From: Acetobacteraceae bacterium | GTDB taxonomy: Bacteria; Pseudomonadota; Alphaproteobacteria; Acetobacterales; Acetobacteraceae | Direction: 5' to 3' | Length of the DNA stretch: 52,920 nt | NCBI GenBank assembly: GCA_022842185.1 | Contig: JALHQB010000032.1 | Location: 1 to 52,920, forward strand | In this document: in pieces, positions 25,956 to 34,893 of the stretch | Position numbering within the stretch: the stretch's first letter is position 1 | Layout: every line of letters begins with the position of its first letter | Translations under genes and position numbers: made by a program | The notes under the pieces: model-generated | What the model was told of the DNA's origin: nothing | What the model saw: only the letters and a program-made list of their open reading frames with translations | Databases searched by the model: none

Positions 25956-27365
25956 ATGACGCCGGAGGAGATGCTGGCGCGGCAGGCCCGCGCGCTTGAC
26001 CGCCGCCGCGCGCAGGATGCGCTGTGGCAGGATTGCTATGACCATGTTCTGCCGCCGGCGACCGGCGGGCGCGTGGCGATCTTCGACGCCACGGCGGCGG
26101 ATGCGGCCGAACAACTCGCGGCATCGTTGCTGGCGGAACTGACGCCGCCCTGGTCGCGCTGGTTCGGCCTCGCACCGGGGCGGCCGGTCGAAGGCGATGC
26201 CGACGCGGCGATCGCGCTGGAGGATGCGGCCGAGACGCTGCAAGGCCATCTCGACCGGTCGAATTTCGCACTGGAGATGCACCAGGCGTTTCTCGACCTG
26301 GTGGTGGCCGGCACCGGCGTGCTGCTGGTCGAGGAAGCACCGCCGGGCGAGGCCTCGGCCCTGCGCTTCAGCGCCGTGCCGCTGCGCGAGGCGGTGCTGG
26401 AGGAAGGACCGTCCGGGAGGCTCGATACCGTCTATCGCGCAGCGCGGCTGACGGAATCCGCGCTGCGCGACCGCTATCCCACGGCGCAACTGCCGCCAGC
26501 CGAACAGGACGATGTCGAGACCGCGCGCCATCGTGTGGTGGAAGCCGTGTGGCCGGATCGGTCCGGCACGCGCTTCATGGCGATCGCCGCGGGTGACAGC
26601 GGCGCGGTGGTACTGGCTGAAGGCCGCTTCTCGGAAAGCCCCTTCATCGCCTTCCGCTGGCTGAAGGCGCCGGGCGAGACCTATGGCCGCGGCCCGGTTG
26701 CCAAGGCGCTGCCGGACATCCGCACCGCCAACAAGGTGGTGGAACTGATCCTGAAGAACGCGTCGATCGCCGCGACGGGCATCTGGCAGGCCGATGATGA
26801 TGGCGTGCTGAACCCGGCGACGGTGCGGCTGGAACCCGGCGCGATCATCCCAAAGGCACCAGGGTCAGCGGGGCTGACGCCGCTGGCCGCACCGGGGAAT
26901 TTCGACGTGTCGCAGCTGGTGCTGACCGATCTGCGCTCACGCATCCGCTCGGCGCTGCTGGCCGACCGGCTCGGCCCGCAACGCCAGGACAGCATGACGG
27001 CGACCGAGGTGCTGGAACGCGCCGCGGAGACCGCCCGGCTGCTGGGCGCGACCTATGGCCGGTTGCAGTCGGAGCTGCTGACGCCGCTGATCTCGCGCTG
27101 CCTGGCTATCCTGCGCCGGCGCGGGGAGGTGCCGCCGCTGCTGCTCGATGGGCAGGAGGCGGTGCTGCGGTATCGCAGCCCGCTCGCGCAGGTACAGGGC
27201 CGCGCGGATGCGGCGAACACGCTGCTGTTCCTGCAAGCCGTGCGCGCAATGGGGCCTGAGGCCCTGGCGCAGATCGACATGCCTGCCGCCGCACGCTGGC
27301 TCGGCAGGACGCTGTCCGCGCCGGCCGAGATCCTGCTTCCCACCGCCCAGACCGACAAGGAGTAA
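25956..27365 (+). CDS. T7-like portal (head-to-tail connector) protein
   Basis: 469 residues of the Head-tail_con (T7 gp8-like) family. Recognisable blocks are the N-terminal QDCYDHVLP, ASLLAELTPPWSRWFGL, a central FRWLKAPGETYGRGPVAKALPDI and KVVELILKNASIA. Then comes RLGPQRQDSMTATEVLER, the typical end of the clip region. Twelve copies would form the DNA entry ring. ATG 25956 follows the preceding gene after 4 bp. Length is close to the 500-560 residues of T7-group portals. It defines the cassette as podovirus-like rather than RcGTA-like. Confidence 0.88.
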   Translation: MTPEEMLARQARALDRRRAQDALWQDCYDHVLPPATGGRVAIFDATAADAAEQLAASLLAELTPPWSRWFGLAPGRPVEGDADAAIALEDAAETLQGHLDRSNFALEMHQAFLDLVVAGTGVLLVEEAPPGEASALRFSAVPLREAVLEEGPSGRLDTVYRAARLTESALRDRYPTAQLPPAEQDDVETARHRVVEAVWPDRSGTRFMAIAAGDSGAVVLAEGRFSESPFIAFRWLKAPGETYGRGPVAKALPDIRTANKVVELILKNASIAATGIWQADDDGVLNPATVRLEPGAIIPKAPGSAGLTPLAAPGNFDVSQLVLTDLRSRIRSALLADRLGPQRQDSMTATEVLERAAETARLLGATYGRLQSELLTPLISRCLAILRRRGEVPPLLLDGQEAVLRYRSPLAQVQGRADAANTLLFLQAVRAMGPEALAQIDMPAAARWLGRTLSAPAEILLPTAQTDKE

Positions 27366-27371
27366 GGCCCG

Positions 27372-28121
27372 ATGCCCGAGGACCTGCTGGAGACCGCGCT
27401 CGCCGATGCCCCCGCGCCGCAGAAGGATGCGCGACCCGAGGATGTGCCCGAGAAATTCTGGGATGCCGAGGCCGGCCAGATCCGCGTCGATGCGCTGGTG
27501 AAGTCGTATCGTGAATTGGAGAAGCGCCTTTCCCAGCGCATCACCCCGCCGGGCGAGGATGCGCCGGAGGAGGAGCGCATCCGCTTCCGTCGTGCCATCG
27601 GTGTGCCCGATGCGCCGGATGGTTACGAGATCGCGCCGAAGCATGAGCTGTGCTGCGCCGATCCCGAGATCAACAAGCGCCTGCACGAGGCGGGGTTCTC
27701 CGACACGCAGGCGCAGCTCGTCTACGACCTCGCCGCCGAACGACTGCTGCCGCTGATCGCCGAGGCCGCCGGGCAGTTCGAGGCCGATCGCCAGGTGGAG
27801 AAGCTGCGTGAGCATTTCGGCGGCGAGGACCGCTTCCGCCGCGTGGCGCAGCAGATCACCGCCTGGGGCCGCGCCAACCTGCCGCCACCGGTGCTTGAAG
27901 CGCTGTCCACCACCGCGGAGGGTGTGATGGCGCTGCACCGGATGATGGAGGGCAAGGAGCCCGGGCTCGCCCCGCGCGCCGAGGCAACAACTGCGACGGA
28001 TGAGACCGAGCTGCGCGCGATGATGCGCGACCCGCGGTACTGGCGCACGCGGGAGCCGGAATTCGTACGTCGCGTGACGGATGGCTTCCGGCGGTTGGTC
28101 GGCGGGGCTTCGCAATCCTGA
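27372..28121 (+). CDS. Phage capsid assembly scaffolding protein
   Basis: 249 residues, acidic and helical. The motif PEKFWDAEAGQIRVDALVKSYRELE is the hallmark of T7-group scaffolding proteins, and VPDAPDGYEI follows as in many relatives. Scaffold guides capsid assembly and leaves before DNA packaging. It begins 6 bp after the portal stop. The basic C-terminal end (EFVRRVTDGFRRLVGG) fits the coat-binding tail. Confidence 0.85.
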   Translation: MPEDLLETALADAPAPQKDARPEDVPEKFWDAEAGQIRVDALVKSYRELEKRLSQRITPPGEDAPEEERIRFRRAIGVPDAPDGYEIAPKHELCCADPEINKRLHEAGFSDTQAQLVYDLAAERLLPLIAEAAGQFEADRQVEKLREHFGGEDRFRRVAQQITAWGRANLPPPVLEALSTTAEGVMALHRMMEGKEPGLAPRAEATTATDETELRAMMRDPRYWRTREPEFVRRVTDGFRRLVGGASQS

Positions 28122-28344
28122 GTTCCGGCGGGGCTTGAGCGTTTCGCAGCGTTCGCCCCACCGGCGGCCCTGCGCGATGACGCGCGGTGGCCCGGGGGCG
28201 GGCGGCTTCGTGCTGTCCGCCCCGTCCGCTTCCGCCTGCGCACAACCCGCCAAGGGCGCGCGGGCCGCGCCGCCATCCGGCCCAGCTTGGCCAACCGGAT
28301 GCCGTCGCTTTCCAGCCAGCATCACGATCGAAAGGGACCCCCGC

Positions 28345-29178
28345 ATGTCGGGCACCATCGTTGACGCCTTCACCAAGCAGTTCGAAGCCGAGGTCGCCGA
28401 GGCGTATCAGCGCCAGGGCAGCAAGTTGCGCCCCACCGTGCGGTCCAAGTCCGGCGTGAAGGGCGCGTCCACCAACTTCCCGCGCGTCGGCAAGGGCACG
28501 GCTGCCGCCAAGGCGCGCAACGGCGTCGTGCCGGTGATGAACCTCACCTATGGCAATGCCGAATGCTTCCTGCAGGACTACTACGCCGGCGAGTGGATCG
28601 ATCGCCTGGATGAGATCAAGACGAGCATCGATGAGCGCACCGTCATCGCCAATGCTGGCGCCTATGCGCTGGGGCGCAAGACGGATGAACTGATCGTCGC
28701 TGCCCTCGACACCGCCACCGCCGAGGCGCTGGGCACCGGCACGGGCCTGACCGACACCGATGGCCTGACGAAGGCCAAGGTGCTGATGGCCTTCGAAATG
28801 CTCGGCGCGGCCGATGTTCCCGATGATGGCGGCCGTTTCGCCGTGGTCGGCTGGAAGCAGTGGTCGGAGCTGCTGCAGATCGAGGAATTCGCCAAGTCCG
28901 ACTATGTCGGCGACGACGCGCTGCCGTGGAAGGGCACGCAGGCGAAGCGCTGGCTCGGTGCGCTGTGGATGCCGCATTCCGGGCTGACCAAGGCCGGGGT
29001 GCTGCGCTACTGCTACTTCTATCACAAGACCGCCGTGGGCCATGCGGTGGCGTCTGAGGTGACGACGGACATCACCTGGCATGGCGATCGCGCCGCGCAT
29101 TTCGTGAACAACATGATGTCGCAGGGGGCGGTGATGATCGACCCGACGGGCGTCGTGCGGATGCGCGCGAAGGAGTGA
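28345..29178 (+). CDS. Phage major capsid protein
   Basis: 277 residues. The pattern TKQFEAEVAEAYQRQGSKLRP, PVMNLTYGNAECFLQDYYAGEWIDRLDEIKT and the C-terminal NNMMSQGAVMIDPTGVVRMR are typical of T7/phiKMV-like coat proteins with the HK97 fold, and the position after the scaffold fits. ATG 28345 comes after AAAGGGA (28331-28337). The gene is preceded by 223 bp without a gene, which may hold its own promoter, and followed by repeated hairpins. Confidence 0.85.
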   Translation: MSGTIVDAFTKQFEAEVAEAYQRQGSKLRPTVRSKSGVKGASTNFPRVGKGTAAAKARNGVVPVMNLTYGNAECFLQDYYAGEWIDRLDEIKTSIDERTVIANAGAYALGRKTDELIVAALDTATAEALGTGTGLTDTDGLTKAKVLMAFEMLGAADVPDDGGRFAVVGWKQWSELLQIEEFAKSDYVGDDALPWKGTQAKRWLGALWMPHSGLTKAGVLRYCYFYHKTAVGHAVASEVTTDITWHGDRAAHFVNNMMSQGAVMIDPTGVVRMRAKE

Positions 29179-29252
29179 AGGTTGGGGGCAGATGAACTCC
29201 CCCCAAACCGGTCACCCATCGACGTTGCTTCGTAACGCCGACGGGGCCGGAA

Positions 29253-29352
29253 CCCCCCTCCTTTTTTTGGCACTTGGCGCTGGTCCTCCAAGGGCAGCGC
29301 CAGAAGACAGAAAAAGGAGGGGGATCGGGGGAGTTCTCTCCCCCGACCTTCC
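29253..29352 (+). terminator. Hairpin block after the capsid gene
   Basis: CCCCCTCCTTTTT pairs with AAAAAGGAGGGGG across a nested GGCGCTG/CAGCGCC stem. Next is TCGGGGGAG (29325-29333) with CTCCCCCGA (29338-29346), loop TTCT. The latter, with flanking AAAAAGGAGGGGG and CCTTCCTT, recurs after the large terminase gene (36334-36382). T7 also has a terminator directly after its capsid gene. Confidence 0.6.
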
Positions 29353-29376
29353 TTTTCCAATCAGGAGGAATCCCCG

Positions 29377-29946
29377 ATGGCGCTCTCCGCCCTCGCGCTG
29401 TGCTCGCGCGCGCTGTTGAAGATCGGCGCGCAGCCTGTCGCCTCGCTTGATGAAGGCACGGCCGAGGCTGAGGTCGCGGCCAACCTGTATCCCGGCATCC
29501 GCGATGCGTTGCTGTCCGCGCATCCGTGGTCCTTCGCCACCGCGCAGGCGGCGCTGGCACGTCTCGCGCAGGTGCCGCGTGCGGATTTCGCGCATGCGTT
29601 CCAGCTGCCGGCGGGGTTCCTGCGGGCCTTGTCGGCCGGCAGTGCGGGGCGTGCGCGTGGCATCGTCTATCGGTTGCAGGAGGACCGGCTGTTCACCGAC
29701 ACGGACCAGGTCGCGCTGACCTATGTGTTCCGGCCCGATGAAAGCGCGTTTCCGCCGTTCTTCGCCTCTGCGCTGGTGGCGCGGCTGGCGGCGGAATTCT
29801 GCATTCCGCTGACGGAGAACAGTTCGCGTGCCGAGATGCTGTATCGCCTGGCGGAGGCTGAGCTGCGCGTGGCGCGCCAGGCCGACAGCCAGCAGGCGAG
29901 CGCGCGGGTGCTGGAGAACTTCCCCCTGATCAGCGTGCGGGGCTGA
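29377..29946 (+). CDS. T7 gp11-like tail tubular protein A / head-tail adaptor
   Basis: 189 residues. ALCSRALLKIGAQPVASL near the start and RDALLSAHPWSFAT are the signature of T7-group gp11-like adaptor proteins. The C-terminus is helical. It attaches below the portal and begins the tail tube. It follows the post-capsid hairpin block and is separated by 3 bp from the gp12-like gene. Start ATG 29377 is preceded by AGGAGGAA. Confidence 0.85.
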   Translation: MALSALALCSRALLKIGAQPVASLDEGTAEAEVAANLYPGIRDALLSAHPWSFATAQAALARLAQVPRADFAHAFQLPAGFLRALSAGSAGRARGIVYRLQEDRLFTDTDQVALTYVFRPDESAFPPFFASALVARLAAEFCIPLTENSSRAEMLYRLAEAELRVARQADSQQASARVLENFPLISVRG

Positions 29947-29949
29947 CCC

Positions 29950-31827
29950 ATGCCGGCGGTCAAGCGAGCCAAGACGACATTCGCCGCGGGGGAACTCGCG
30001 CCCGAGCTGCTTGGGCGTGGTGATCTGTCGGCCTTCGACAACGGGGCGCGGCGGCTGCGCAACGTGTTCATTCAGCCGACCGGCGGGCTGACGCGGCGCG
30101 CCGGACTGCGCCATGTGGCGGGTCTGCCGGGGCCGGCGCGAATCATCCCGTTCGAGTTCAGCACCGAGCAGACCTACCTGGTCGTGCTGATCCATGGCGC
30201 GCTGCATGTCTATCAGGGCGATGCGCTGGTGGCGGGTCTGAGAGGGCCGTGGGATGCGGGGATGCTGCCGCAGATCGGCTTCACCCAGAATGCCGATACG
30301 CTGTTGCTGACGCATCCGCAGATGCGCCCGCAGCGCGTGACACGCACCGGCGGCGGCTGGACGATCGCGCCGTGGGACTTCACGGCGGAGGCGTATGTCC
30401 GCTTCGCGGATGGTGGCGCGACGCTGGAGACGAGCGGCACGACCGGCAATGTCATCGTCACCGCCAATGGGCCGGTGTTCGCGGCGGGGCATGCGGGGGC
30501 GCGGCTTCGCATCGGTGGCAAGCGATTGATCATCGGGACGGTGATCAGCACCACGCAGGTGGCCGCGACGGTGGAGGAGACGCTGTCGGGCACCGCCGCG
30601 ACCACGGACTGGGATGAATCCGCCTTCAGCGGCGCACGTGGCTGGCCGGTGACGTGCTGCTTCCATCAGGACCGGCTGGTGATCGGTGGATCGCGCGACC
30701 TGCCGAACCGGCTGTGGCTGTCGCGAACGGGCGATCTGTTCAACTTCGATGCCGGCACGGGCCTCGATGACCAGGCGATCGAATTCGGACTGGTGTCAGA
30801 CCAGGTGAATGCGATCCGCGGGCTGTTCTCCGGACGGCATCTGCAGGTCTTCACATCCGGCGCGGAGTGGATGGTCAGCGGCGACCCGCTGACGCCGGCA
30901 AACATCCAGTTGAACCGCCAGACGCGCATCGGGTCACCGGTCGATCGGTTGGTGCCGCCGGTGGATGTGGATGGCGCCACCATCTTCGTCGCGCGCGGCG
31001 GGCGGGGCGTGCACGAATTCACCTACACCGAGGTCAGCCAGGCGTATCAGGCGAACGACCTCGCGATCCTCGCGCGGCATCTGGTGAATACGCCGGTCTC
31101 CATGGCCTACGACCAGGGCGCGCGATTGCTGCATATGGCGATGGCGGATGGGTCGCTCGCGACGCTGACCATCTATCGTGCCGAGCAGGTCACCGCCTGG
31201 ACGCGGCAGGACACCGCCGGCGCGTTCCGTGCGGTGGCGGAGACCGAAGGCACCGTTTGGGCCGTCACGAAGCGTGCTGGTGCCTACGCGCTGGAACGCT
31301 TCGATGCTGAGCTCGCGCTGGACGCCGCGATGACGGGCGCGGCGGCAAGCCCTCAGGATGAATGGAGCGGGCTTGGCCACCTCGAAGGCCGTGAGGTCGG
31401 CGTGCTGGCAGATGGTGCGCCGCGTGCGGCGGGCACGGTTGTCGGCGCCGCCGTGCTGTTGGATGCGCCGGCGCAGACCGTGCAGATCGGCCTGGTCTTC
31501 CGGCACGAGATCGAACCGCTGCCGCCCGACCTGATCGGCGCTGGCGGCGCCGCGACGGGACCCCTGCGCCTGGTCGCCGCGACCTTCCGGCTCCTGGAGA
31601 CGGCGGCACTGTCGGTCGATCTCGGCCGCGGTGCCGAACCCGTGCTGTTCCGCAGGCTGGATGCCGTGCTGCTCGATGCCGCGCCGGTGCGCTTCACCGG
31701 CGATGTCACGCTGCGCGGCCTCGGCTGGCGGCGCGACCGGCTGCGTCCGGTCTGGCGCATCGAAGGCGATGCACCGCTGCCGATGACGCTGCTTTCCGTC
31801 ACCACCGAGATCAGGATGACCGACTGA
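29950..31827 (+). CDS. T7 gp12-like tail tubular protein B
   Basis: 625 residues, beta-rich. The opening FAAGELAPELLGRGDLSAFDNGARRLRNVF and TGGLTRRAGLRHVA are typical of gp12-like tail nozzle proteins. DRLVIGGSRDLPNRLWLSRTGDLFNF and GAEWMVSGDPLTPANI are further family patterns. It forms the nozzle through which DNA exits. It is somewhat shorter than T7 gp12 (~790 residues). The stop overlaps the next start (TGATG). Confidence 0.87.
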   Translation: MPAVKRAKTTFAAGELAPELLGRGDLSAFDNGARRLRNVFIQPTGGLTRRAGLRHVAGLPGPARIIPFEFSTEQTYLVVLIHGALHVYQGDALVAGLRGPWDAGMLPQIGFTQNADTLLLTHPQMRPQRVTRTGGGWTIAPWDFTAEAYVRFADGGATLETSGTTGNVIVTANGPVFAAGHAGARLRIGGKRLIIGTVISTTQVAATVEETLSGTAATTDWDESAFSGARGWPVTCCFHQDRLVIGGSRDLPNRLWLSRTGDLFNFDAGTGLDDQAIEFGLVSDQVNAIRGLFSGRHLQVFTSGAEWMVSGDPLTPANIQLNRQTRIGSPVDRLVPPVDVDGATIFVARGGRGVHEFTYTEVSQAYQANDLAILARHLVNTPVSMAYDQGARLLHMAMADGSLATLTIYRAEQVTAWTRQDTAGAFRAVAETEGTVWAVTKRAGAYALERFDAELALDAAMTGAAASPQDEWSGLGHLEGREVGVLADGAPRAAGTVVGAAVLLDAPAQTVQIGLVFRHEIEPLPPDLIGAGGAATGPLRLVAATFRLLETAALSVDLGRGAEPVLFRRLDAVLLDAAPVRFTGDVTLRGLGWRRDRLRPVWRIEGDAPLPMTLLSVTTEIRMTD

Positions 31828-32267
31828 TGGCCCAGCTCGCCACCATTGCCTCGCTCGCCGGCACCGGGCTTGCCGTCTATGGCCAGGTCCGCCAAGGCCA
31901 GCAGCAGAAGGCCACGAACCGCGCGCAGGAGGAGAACCTGCGCGCGCAACAGACCGCCCAGCAGGACCAGGCCACGGTGCAATCCGCGGCCAATGAACGC
32001 GAACGGCAGGACCGGCTGGCGCGCACCATCGCATCGGCGCGCGCCCGCGCGGCGGCCGGTGGCGTCGCGCCGGATGAAGGGTCAGCCGCCGCGCTGACAG
32101 CCGGTCTTCGGACCGATGCGGCGCAAGCCTCGGCGGATGATGCGGCGACGATGTCCGCACGGCTTTCGGCGGGGCGGCGGTCGCTGCTGTCGTCGGATGG
32201 CAGCCTGAACAGCTTCCTACGCGCCGGTCAGACCCTCGGCGGTGCCGTGCGAAATCTACTGGCCTGA
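31827..32267 (+). CDS. T7 gp14-like internal virion protein (candidate)
   Basis: 146 residues: a short hydrophobic N-terminus (ATIASLAGTGLAVYGQ), then a Gln/Ala/Arg-rich helix, then a Gly/Ser-rich end with SLLSSDGSLNSFLRAG. Size and position (after the gp12-like gene, before the tail fibre) fit T7 gp14, the smallest ejection protein. There is no obvious gp15- or gp16-like gene after it, which is unusual for the group. It is coupled by overlap to the gp12-like gene. Confidence 0.6.
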   Translation: MAQLATIASLAGTGLAVYGQVRQGQQQKATNRAQEENLRAQQTAQQDQATVQSAANERERQDRLARTIASARARAAAGGVAPDEGSAAALTAGLRTDAAQASADDAATMSARLSAGRRSLLSSDGSLNSFLRAGQTLGGAVRNLLA

Positions 32268-32302
32268 GCCGGCCCCCACCCCCAAGACATCGAGGACCAC
32301 CC

Positions 32303-34582
32303 ATGGCCGAACACATCACGATCGGCGATGTCGCGCCGCGCGTGCAGTATGTCGCTGACGGCGTGCTGGCCGACTTCACCTATCCCTTCCCGATCTTCGA
32401 GGACGCCGATCTCGAGATTCGACTCGATGGCGCCGTGCTGAAGGGTGGCGTGACGATCGCGGGCGCCGGCAGTTCCGATGGCGGCATCGTCACCTTCTCC
32501 GAAGCACCGCGGGCGGGCACACGCATCACCCTGCGCCGGCGGCTGAAGATCGCCCGCGCGAGCGATTTCCAGGACAATGGAATCCTGCGCGCGCGCACGC
32601 TGAACGATGAGCTGGACTACCAGGTCGCGGCGATCCAGCAGGTGGCGGACGATGTCGCGGGCACGGTGCGGCTTGACCCCGCCGATGCCGGCACCCTGGT
32701 GCTGCCGCTGCGCGGCGCGCGGGCCAACCGCGTGCTCGGCTTCGACGGATCGGGTGACCTTGCGCTGTTTGACCGGGACACCGGCATGCTCGGCGTGCCG
32801 TATGTCGGCAGCGTGCCGCGCAGCGTGGAGGACAAGCTCGCCGAACGCCTGACGGTGCGCGATTTCGGCGCGAGCGGCGACGGCGTCACGGATGATGGGC
32901 CGGCTCTGGCCGCCGCCATGGCCGCCGCGGGCGCATCGGGACAGCTGCTGGAGATCGGCGCGGGCACCTATCGCACCACGCAGCCCTTGCTGCTTGGCGG
33001 CGGTGCGGCGGGGCTGACCATGCGCGGGTCCATCCTGTATGCGGGGCCGGCGGGGCAGGCGGCGCTGACCATCGGCGATGGCGCGGCCGTGCGCAACGCA
33101 GCCAAGCGGTATGACGGCCTGCGCGTGCTGAGCGCCACGCTGTCCGATTGGAATGACGAGGCCGATATCGGCATCGTTCTGCGCAACCTCGATGCGTCGC
33201 TGGTCGAGATCCGGCAGGTCGAAGGCTTCACCATAGGCATCCGCACGCAGGGTGTCGAACGCGGCTTCGAGGATTCGACGCTGATCCTCGGGCGCATCGT
33301 GAACAACAAGATCGGCCTCGATGTCCGGACCGAGACGGCAGCGGCGTGGAACACCTCCATGCGGTATTATGGCGGTCACTTCGCCATCGGCAGCACGGTG
33401 CATCCCGACAAGGATCGCTTCGGCGTGCGGCTTTCCGCCGCACCGGGCGCCTATGTCGCGCATAACAGACATCTTTTCGACGGGCCTGGCTTCGAGTTGC
33501 AGGCCGAAGGCAGGCCGATCAGCGGTATCCCGTTCCTGGTGCAGGTGAACAGCCGGTCCGTCTGGGCGCGTGGGCTGCGGATGGAAGGGTGCAGCCCCTT
33601 CGTCGCACGTCACACCGGTGGCGCGCAGGACCACATCTACGAGGTCGCCTGGGCGAGCCAGGCGTATCTCGTCGACGTTGACTATACCGCCACGGCGACG
33701 CGCACGGGGGCGGTGGTGCGCGCATCCCACCAGGCGGCGGCGTTCCGCGAAGCATCGCGCGAGGTCGGTGGGGTGGCGAATCTGCGCGCCGCGCGCATCC
33801 GCTGGTCGGCCAGCGAATGGGGGTTCGAGAAACTCGCCTGCATGGCATCCAACGTCGTGGGCAGTCCGACCGCCTTGGGTGCTCTCGCCTTTCCGGCCCT
33901 GGATGCCTACGGCTTCACCGACAATGGGGTGGTGCTGACCGGCGGGCGCGGGATCGGCTTCGTGGTCGATGCGCGCGGCTGTCGGGAATTCGCGCTGGCG
34001 GTCGATGCGGATGCGCCACGCCTCGCGGTGATGTGCTTCGACGCCAGCCGCACTCTTTTGACCGACACCGGCACACCGCTGGTGCGGGCTTCGGGGCAGT
34101 CGCTGGTGTGGAACCCTGATGCACGATGGTGGCAGGGTTCCGCCGACATGGCGGATGCGACGCTGACGCGCCCGCAGGTGGTGCGGCTGGAACCGCAGGT
34201 CGCCTACGCCATCATCGGCCTGGTGCGCATCGGCGTGGACTACGAAGTGCGAGCGATGCGGCTCGGCTGCGATCCGCTGTTCTGCCCGCCGCTGCTGTTC
34301 GGCCAGCCTGGCCTGCCGCATGGCGTGCGGGAATTGGTGACGGAGATGGCGTGGGACCTCGGGCCGATCGCCGCGGGCGGGTCGGCGCAGGTGAATGTGC
34401 CGCTGGTGGGTGCGCGGCCTGGTGACTTCGCCTCGGCGTCGTTTTCGCTGGCCACATCCGGGGTTGTGTTCGTCGCGCAGGTCGGGGCCACGGATGTCGT
34501 GACCGTCACGGCCTGGAACCGGAGCGGCGCGGCGATCGACCTCAATGCCGCCGTGGTGCGGGCGCGTGTGGTGAAGGCATGA
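32303..34582 (+). CDS. Tail fibre/tailspike protein (T7 gp17-like N-terminus, beta-helix body)
   Basis: 759 residues. Residues 1-~115 match the T7 tail-fibre attachment domain pattern (YTYPFPIFEDADLEIRLDG-like segment, then TFSEAPRAGTRITLRRRLKIAR and LNDELDYQVAAIQQV). Residues ~180-500 begin VRDFGASGDGVTDDGPAL, the entry motif of pectate-lyase-type beta-helices in tailspikes, followed by repetitive beta strands. The last ~200 residues form a separate beta-rich domain. It probably binds or cleaves a surface polysaccharide. The gene is followed by a 4-bp overlap. Confidence 0.82.
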   Translation: MAEHITIGDVAPRVQYVADGVLADFTYPFPIFEDADLEIRLDGAVLKGGVTIAGAGSSDGGIVTFSEAPRAGTRITLRRRLKIARASDFQDNGILRARTLNDELDYQVAAIQQVADDVAGTVRLDPADAGTLVLPLRGARANRVLGFDGSGDLALFDRDTGMLGVPYVGSVPRSVEDKLAERLTVRDFGASGDGVTDDGPALAAAMAAAGASGQLLEIGAGTYRTTQPLLLGGGAAGLTMRGSILYAGPAGQAALTIGDGAAVRNAAKRYDGLRVLSATLSDWNDEADIGIVLRNLDASLVEIRQVEGFTIGIRTQGVERGFEDSTLILGRIVNNKIGLDVRTETAAAWNTSMRYYGGHFAIGSTVHPDKDRFGVRLSAAPGAYVAHNRHLFDGPGFELQAEGRPISGIPFLVQVNSRSVWARGLRMEGCSPFVARHTGGAQDHIYEVAWASQAYLVDVDYTATATRTGAVVRASHQAAAFREASREVGGVANLRAARIRWSASEWGFEKLACMASNVVGSPTALGALAFPALDAYGFTDNGVVLTGGRGIGFVVDARGCREFALAVDADAPRLAVMCFDASRTLLTDTGTPLVRASGQSLVWNPDARWWQGSADMADATLTRPQVVRLEPQVAYAIIGLVRIGVDYEVRAMRLGCDPLFCPPLLFGQPGLPHGVRELVTEMAWDLGPIAAGGSAQVNVPLVGARPGDFASASFSLATSGVVFVAQVGATDVVTVTAWNRSGAAIDLNAAVVRARVVKA

Positions 34583-34893
34583 CGAACCGCCGTGACGTGG
34601 TGGCGCGCGGGCCGGATCTGCGCGCGGCGATGGAGGTGGTGACCGCCGAATATTTCCGCTTCCTGCAAGGCGGCCCGGACCCCGGCACCGGTGACGACAC
34701 CAAGGCCTTCGCCGCGCATCACGCGGCGTGCAAGGTGGCGTTGTCGCATCTCGAACACCTGCTGAAGCTCGCCCGCGCGATGGGCGATCCCGACAATGGG
34801 GTCGAGGAGGCGACGACCTTCCTGATCGAGGCCCGACAGGCGCTTTCCGCATTCGAGGAGGAGGACCTGCATGGGCAGGAGGAGCAGTGCTGA
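34579..34893 (+). CDS. Candidate small terminase subunit
   Basis: 104 residues, entirely helical by eye, with a conserved-looking HHAACKVALSHLEHLLKLARAMG segment and an acidic C-terminus (EEEDLHGQEEQC). It is not recognised by sequence. Position between tail fibre and large terminase equals T7 gene 18 (small terminase), so TerS is inferred from synteny only. ATG 34579 overlaps the tailspike stop, and its own end overlaps the terminase start by 23 bp. Confidence 0.5.
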   Translation: MTNRRDVVARGPDLRAAMEVVTAEYFRFLQGGPDPGTGDDTKAFAAHHAACKVALSHLEHLLKLARAMGDPDNGVEEATTFLIEARQALSAFEEEDLHGQEEQC

